This document shows positions 5,829 through 7,712 of a DNA stretch of 7,712 nt, one piece after another. Position 1 is the stretch's first letter. Each line of letters opens with the position of its first letter. The notes under the pieces are model-generated. The model saw nothing but the letters and a program-made list of their open reading frames with translations. It searched no databases and was not told the origin of the DNA. A program made the position numbers and the translations under genes. Source of the DNA: Chthoniobacter sp. (lineage in GTDB: Bacteria; Verrucomicrobiota; Verrucomicrobiia; Chthoniobacterales; Chthoniobacteraceae); NCBI GenBank assembly GCA_025351065.1, contig JANXWQ010000309.1:1-7712 (forward strand). Reading direction: 5' to 3'.

Positions 5829-6611
5829 GTGGTGAAAATCTACGCCGTCCAGTTCGACCTCGCGTGGGAGGACAAGGCCGCGAACTTCGCCAAAGTGCGC
5901 GCACTGCTCGCCGTCGCGCCGCCTGCACCGGGCGCGCTCATCGTGCTGCCGGAAATGTTCGCCACCGGCTTCTCGATGAACCTCGCCGTGACCCGCCAGC
6001 GCGCCGACCACGAGGACGAAACTTTTCTCGCCAGCCTCGCGCGCGAGCACCGCGCCCATGTCCTCGGAGGCGTCGTCAGCCCCGGCGAAAACGCGCTGGG
6101 GCGCAATGAGGCCGTGGTCTTTTCCCCCGACGGCACGCTGCTCACGCGCTACGTGAAAATCCATCCGTTCAGCCTCGGCGGCGAAGCGGCGGGGCACACC
6201 GCAGGCACGGACATCGCGACCTTCGCGTGCGGCGGGTTCACCGTCGCTCCCTTCGTCTGTTACGACCTGCGCTTCCCGGAAATTTTCCGCGCCGCCGCCC
6301 GCCGCGGCGCAAATCTTTTCACCGTCATCGCGCTGTGGCCGGCGAAGCGGCAGCAGCACTGGCTCACGCTTTTGCAGGCGCGGGCGATTGAAAACCAGGC
6401 GTTCGTCATCGGCGTGAATCGCATCGGCAGCGAGCCGCAGTTTTCCTACGCGGGCCGCAGCGTGGTGGTCGATCCGCACGGCGTCATCATCGCCGACGCC
6501 GGCGAGCAGGAGCGCGTGCTCACCGCCGCGCTCGACGCCGAAACCGTCCTCGCTTGGCGGCGCGATTTTCCCGCGCTGCGCGACGCCCGCTGGCGCGACC
6601 CGCTCCCGTAA
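5829..6611 (+). CDS. YafV-like carbon-nitrogen hydrolase (omega-amidase type)
   Basis: A 260-residue cytoplasmic enzyme of the nitrilase superfamily. The catalytic triad is complete: Glu42 in IVLPEMF, Lys110 in RYVKIHPF and nucleophile Cys144 in FVCYDLRFP. Further family signatures are QARAIENQAFVIGVNRIG (residues 183-200) and VVDPHGVII (213-221). The LPEMFATGFSM and VCYDLRFP wording and the overall length closely follow Escherichia coli YafV. YafV-type omega-amidases hydrolyse alpha-ketoglutaramate or alpha-ketosuccinamate to the keto acid and ammonia, a repair or salvage step after glutamine transamination. The start is either of two adjacent GTG codons (5829 or 5832); the second gives the more usual VKIYAVQFD N-terminus. 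A TTGAGT element lies at 5794-5799. The gene ends 25 bases from the convergent minus-strand gene. Family assignment is secure; the exact substrate is inferred. Confidence 0.92.
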   Translation: MVKIYAVQFDLAWEDKAANFAKVRALLAVAPPAPGALIVLPEMFATGFSMNLAVTRQRADHEDETFLASLAREHRAHVLGGVVSPGENALGRNEAVVFSPDGTLLTRYVKIHPFSLGGEAAGHTAGTDIATFACGGFTVAPFVCYDLRFPEIFRAAARRGANLFTVIALWPAKRQQHWLTLLQARAIENQAFVIGVNRIGSEPQFSYAGRSVVVDPHGVIIADAGEQERVLTAALDAETVLAWRRDFPALRDARWRDPLP

Positions 6612-6636
6612 GAGTCGATCCGAAAAGTCAATCGCC

Positions 6637-7191
6637 TCAAAGCCCGGCCAGTGAGTACAGGCTCACCTTGAAAGTCTGCTGCAGCCGGGCGAAGTCCGCG
6701 GGCCGGGCGACGACGCGAAAGCATAGCAGTTCGTTTTCCCGTGCGGCGTAAAGGAGGCTCACCCTGATCGGGCCGCCGAAGATCACATAGTTGAAAGTAA
6801 CTTCGACGGTTTGGCGGGCGTCGATAACCAGCGGGTTGAACGCCACTGCGACTAGTTCCACCTTGGACGCCTCGGCGGGCAGGGACTGCCGGGCCAGCTC
6901 CTCGAAAGCCTTCACGTTGGAGCTTTCCACAGCCATCGGCGCTTTCATTGGCAGCGCGCTGATGTCGATCTCGCTTCCGGTGATGCCGGGGGCGGTGAGA
7001 CACAGCTGCGAGGCATGGCCGATAAAGAGCCATGGTTTCGGCGGCATGTAGGTCACGGCATGCCCTTGGTCGCGGAACTGGAGGTAGGTGTATTTTCCAC
7101 CCTCGCCAGCGCTCTCGATCACGATGGGACGAAAGTCTAGCGCATGAGTCGCAGAGGACACAGCGAGCAGGAACAGCGCGGCGAGTTTCAT
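6637..7191 (-). CDS. Secreted protein linked to the Verru_Chthon cassette, function unknown
   Basis: A 184-residue protein with a signal peptide, MKLAALFLLAVSSATHA, probably cut before LDF at residue 18. The mature protein has no further hydrophobic span. Visible features are KYTYLQFRDQG (33-43), YMPPKPWLFIG (48-58), NPLVIDARQTVEVTFNY (119-135), a cysteine-containing LLCFRVVARPADF (155-167) and a C-terminal SLYSLAGL. The alternating pattern suggests a beta-rich fold. It matches my recollection of small exported proteins encoded beside Verru_Chthon pseudopilin cassettes in Verrucomicrobiota, which share the Y-x-P-P, N-P-L and VAR-x-x-DF elements. Its ATG overlaps the stop of the upstream gene (ATGA, 7191-7188), so the two are translationally coupled and probably act together at the cell surface. 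The function is unknown. It converges on the amidase gene with no clear terminator between them. Confidence 0.78.
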   Translation of the reverse strand: MKLAALFLLAVSSATHALDFRPIVIESAGEGGKYTYLQFRDQGHAVTYMPPKPWLFIGHASQLCLTAPGITGSEIDISALPMKAPMAVESSNVKAFEELARQSLPAEASKVELVAVAFNPLVIDARQTVEVTFNYVIFGGPIRVSLLYAARENELLCFRVVARPADFARLQQTFKVSLYSLAGL

Positions 7192-7712
7192 TCGCGGAAC
7201 CAGCGACCTTTGTTATAGGAAACGATCATAAGTGAGCCGGGCGGGGGCGTGGCAAAGAAGTTGGTATCGAAGTACCAGTTGCGGTTGGGAGCGTTGTACA
7301 CATTGGGACCGGAGCCGGTGTTCGGCCAGGCATTGGTGTATTGGGTGCTGGAGTAGAGTTCGACCATCGATCCGTAGTAAGTGAAATTTTTTGCGGACCA
7401 GTCTTCGAGAAAGCGCGGGAAGTTTTCCGCGCCGCCGCTGTAGGTGCCGGGGCTGGCGGCGGTGCCGCTGGTCGGCACGATGCCGGCCACAATGGCGGTG
7501 TTCACAGTGGTAGGTGTCGCGATACGGCTGCTGAGCGAAGACGCGGAGTTTGCGTCGGCCCAGTTGTTTGACAGGATCATTACGGCGTCGGCTAGCACAG
7601 CGCAGGGCTGGCGGGTGTAACCGCTGACCTGTGGGGTGGCGGGTGTGCCGGTGTTGGACGGTGTTTCGGATGCCCCAGTGCGGCCGGTATTGTAGTCGCC
7701 CTGGATGTAGAG
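7188..7712 (-). CDS. C-terminal part of a Verru_Chthon cassette protein A-like large exported protein
   Basis: The frame is open at the right window edge, from LYIQGDYNTGRTG, through 174 residues to a TGA at 7190-7188. It shows LADAVMILSNNWADANS, then TTVNTAIVAGIVPT, then SGGAENFPRFLEDW and FTYYGSMVELYSS, then VYNAPNRNWYFDTNFF, and ends LMIVSYNKGRWFRE. This succession (an N-x-x-I-V-A-G-I-x-P segment, an S-G-G-x-E-N-x-P-R-F-L-E-x-W motif, an aromatic G-S-M-V strand and an N-R-x-W-x-x-D motif) is how I recall the C-termini of the very large Verru_Chthon cassette protein A family. In that family a prepilin-type N-terminus is found beside three smaller prepilin-like proteins. The fragment is rich in Asn, Thr, Ser, Tyr and Gly, as expected outside the cell. 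An internal GTG at 7598 is not a plausible start, because the frame and the composition continue upstream. The family assignment is from memory and needs a profile search. Confidence 0.72.
   Translation of the reverse strand, partial: LYIQGDYNTGRTGASETPSNTGTPATPQVSGYTRQPCAVLADAVMILSNNWADANSASSLSSRIATPTTVNTAIVAGIVPTSGTAASPGTYSGGAENFPRFLEDWSAKNFTYYGSMVELYSSTQYTNAWPNTGSGPNVYNAPNRNWYFDTNFFATPPPGSLMIVSYNKGRWFRE

Noticed and set aside
2502..6479. A stop-free minus-strand frame of 1325 codons antisense to the kinase, the small protein and most of the amidase gene
   Set aside because: It is opposite genes with clear domain motifs, its translation has no recognisable domain, and it runs across gene boundaries. 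Strong G/C preference at third codon positions removes stops from the mirrored frame, so such shadows are expected.
6612..6636. Bidirectional terminator between the convergent genes
   Set aside because: Only a 4-bp CGAT/ATCG pairing is visible in the 25-base gap, with no T-tracts.
7188..7598. A separate 136-residue gene starting at GTG 7598
   Set aside because: The frame continues upstream without a stop to the window edge, with the same Thr/Asn/Gly-rich exported-protein composition, so this is the tail of a longer gene.

Overview
The window is GC-rich chromosomal DNA that most likely comes from a member of the Verrucomicrobiota, probably related to Opitutus or Chthoniobacter. The pointers are: (i) an FHA/Ser-Thr kinase of the style common in that phylum; (ii) a lipoprotein and a membrane anti-sigma-like protein of verrucomicrobial type; (iii) at the right edge, the C-terminus of what looks like Verru_Chthon cassette protein A, followed by its usual kind of small secreted partner. 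Taxonomy is inferred from protein resemblance by eye, not from a database search.

Layout. Positions 1-481 (minus) hold a low-molecular-weight protein phosphatase that is still open at the left edge, with a well-formed sigma-70-type promoter at 506-534. Divergent from it, the plus strand carries an ECF-like sigma factor (607-1083), a single-pass anti-sigma-like membrane protein (1095-1856) and a lipoprotein overlapping it by ATGA (1853-2326). These three form one probable operon. A second small Pro/Ala-rich lipoprotein follows (2389-2703), then a 917-residue transmembrane kinase with FHA, kinase, TPR and leucine-rich-repeat parts (2802-5555). After a 132-base gap comes a 29-residue lysine-rich protein (5688-5777) with a GC hairpin over its stop codon, then a YafV-like nitrilase-superfamily amidase (5829-6611). 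The last two genes are on the minus strand and converge on the amidase: the C-terminal part of the Verru_Chthon A-like protein (from the right edge to 7188), coupled by ATGA to a 184-residue secreted protein (7191-6637).

How the parts fit. The left and centre are dominated by signal transduction: a phosphatase, a sigma/anti-sigma pair with envelope lipoproteins, and a membrane kinase with a predicted periplasmic repeat domain. The right end belongs to a pseudopilin-type surface or secretion cassette whose role is, as far as I know, undescribed, and its base composition is lower in GC than the rest. Several plus-strand genes have a TTGA-type -35 element only 35-38 bases before the start codon and no usable Shine-Dalgarno sequence, which suggests leaderless or nearly leaderless transcripts.

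No tRNA, rRNA, CRISPR array, insertion sequence or attachment site was seen, and no gene-free stretch exceeds 300 bases.
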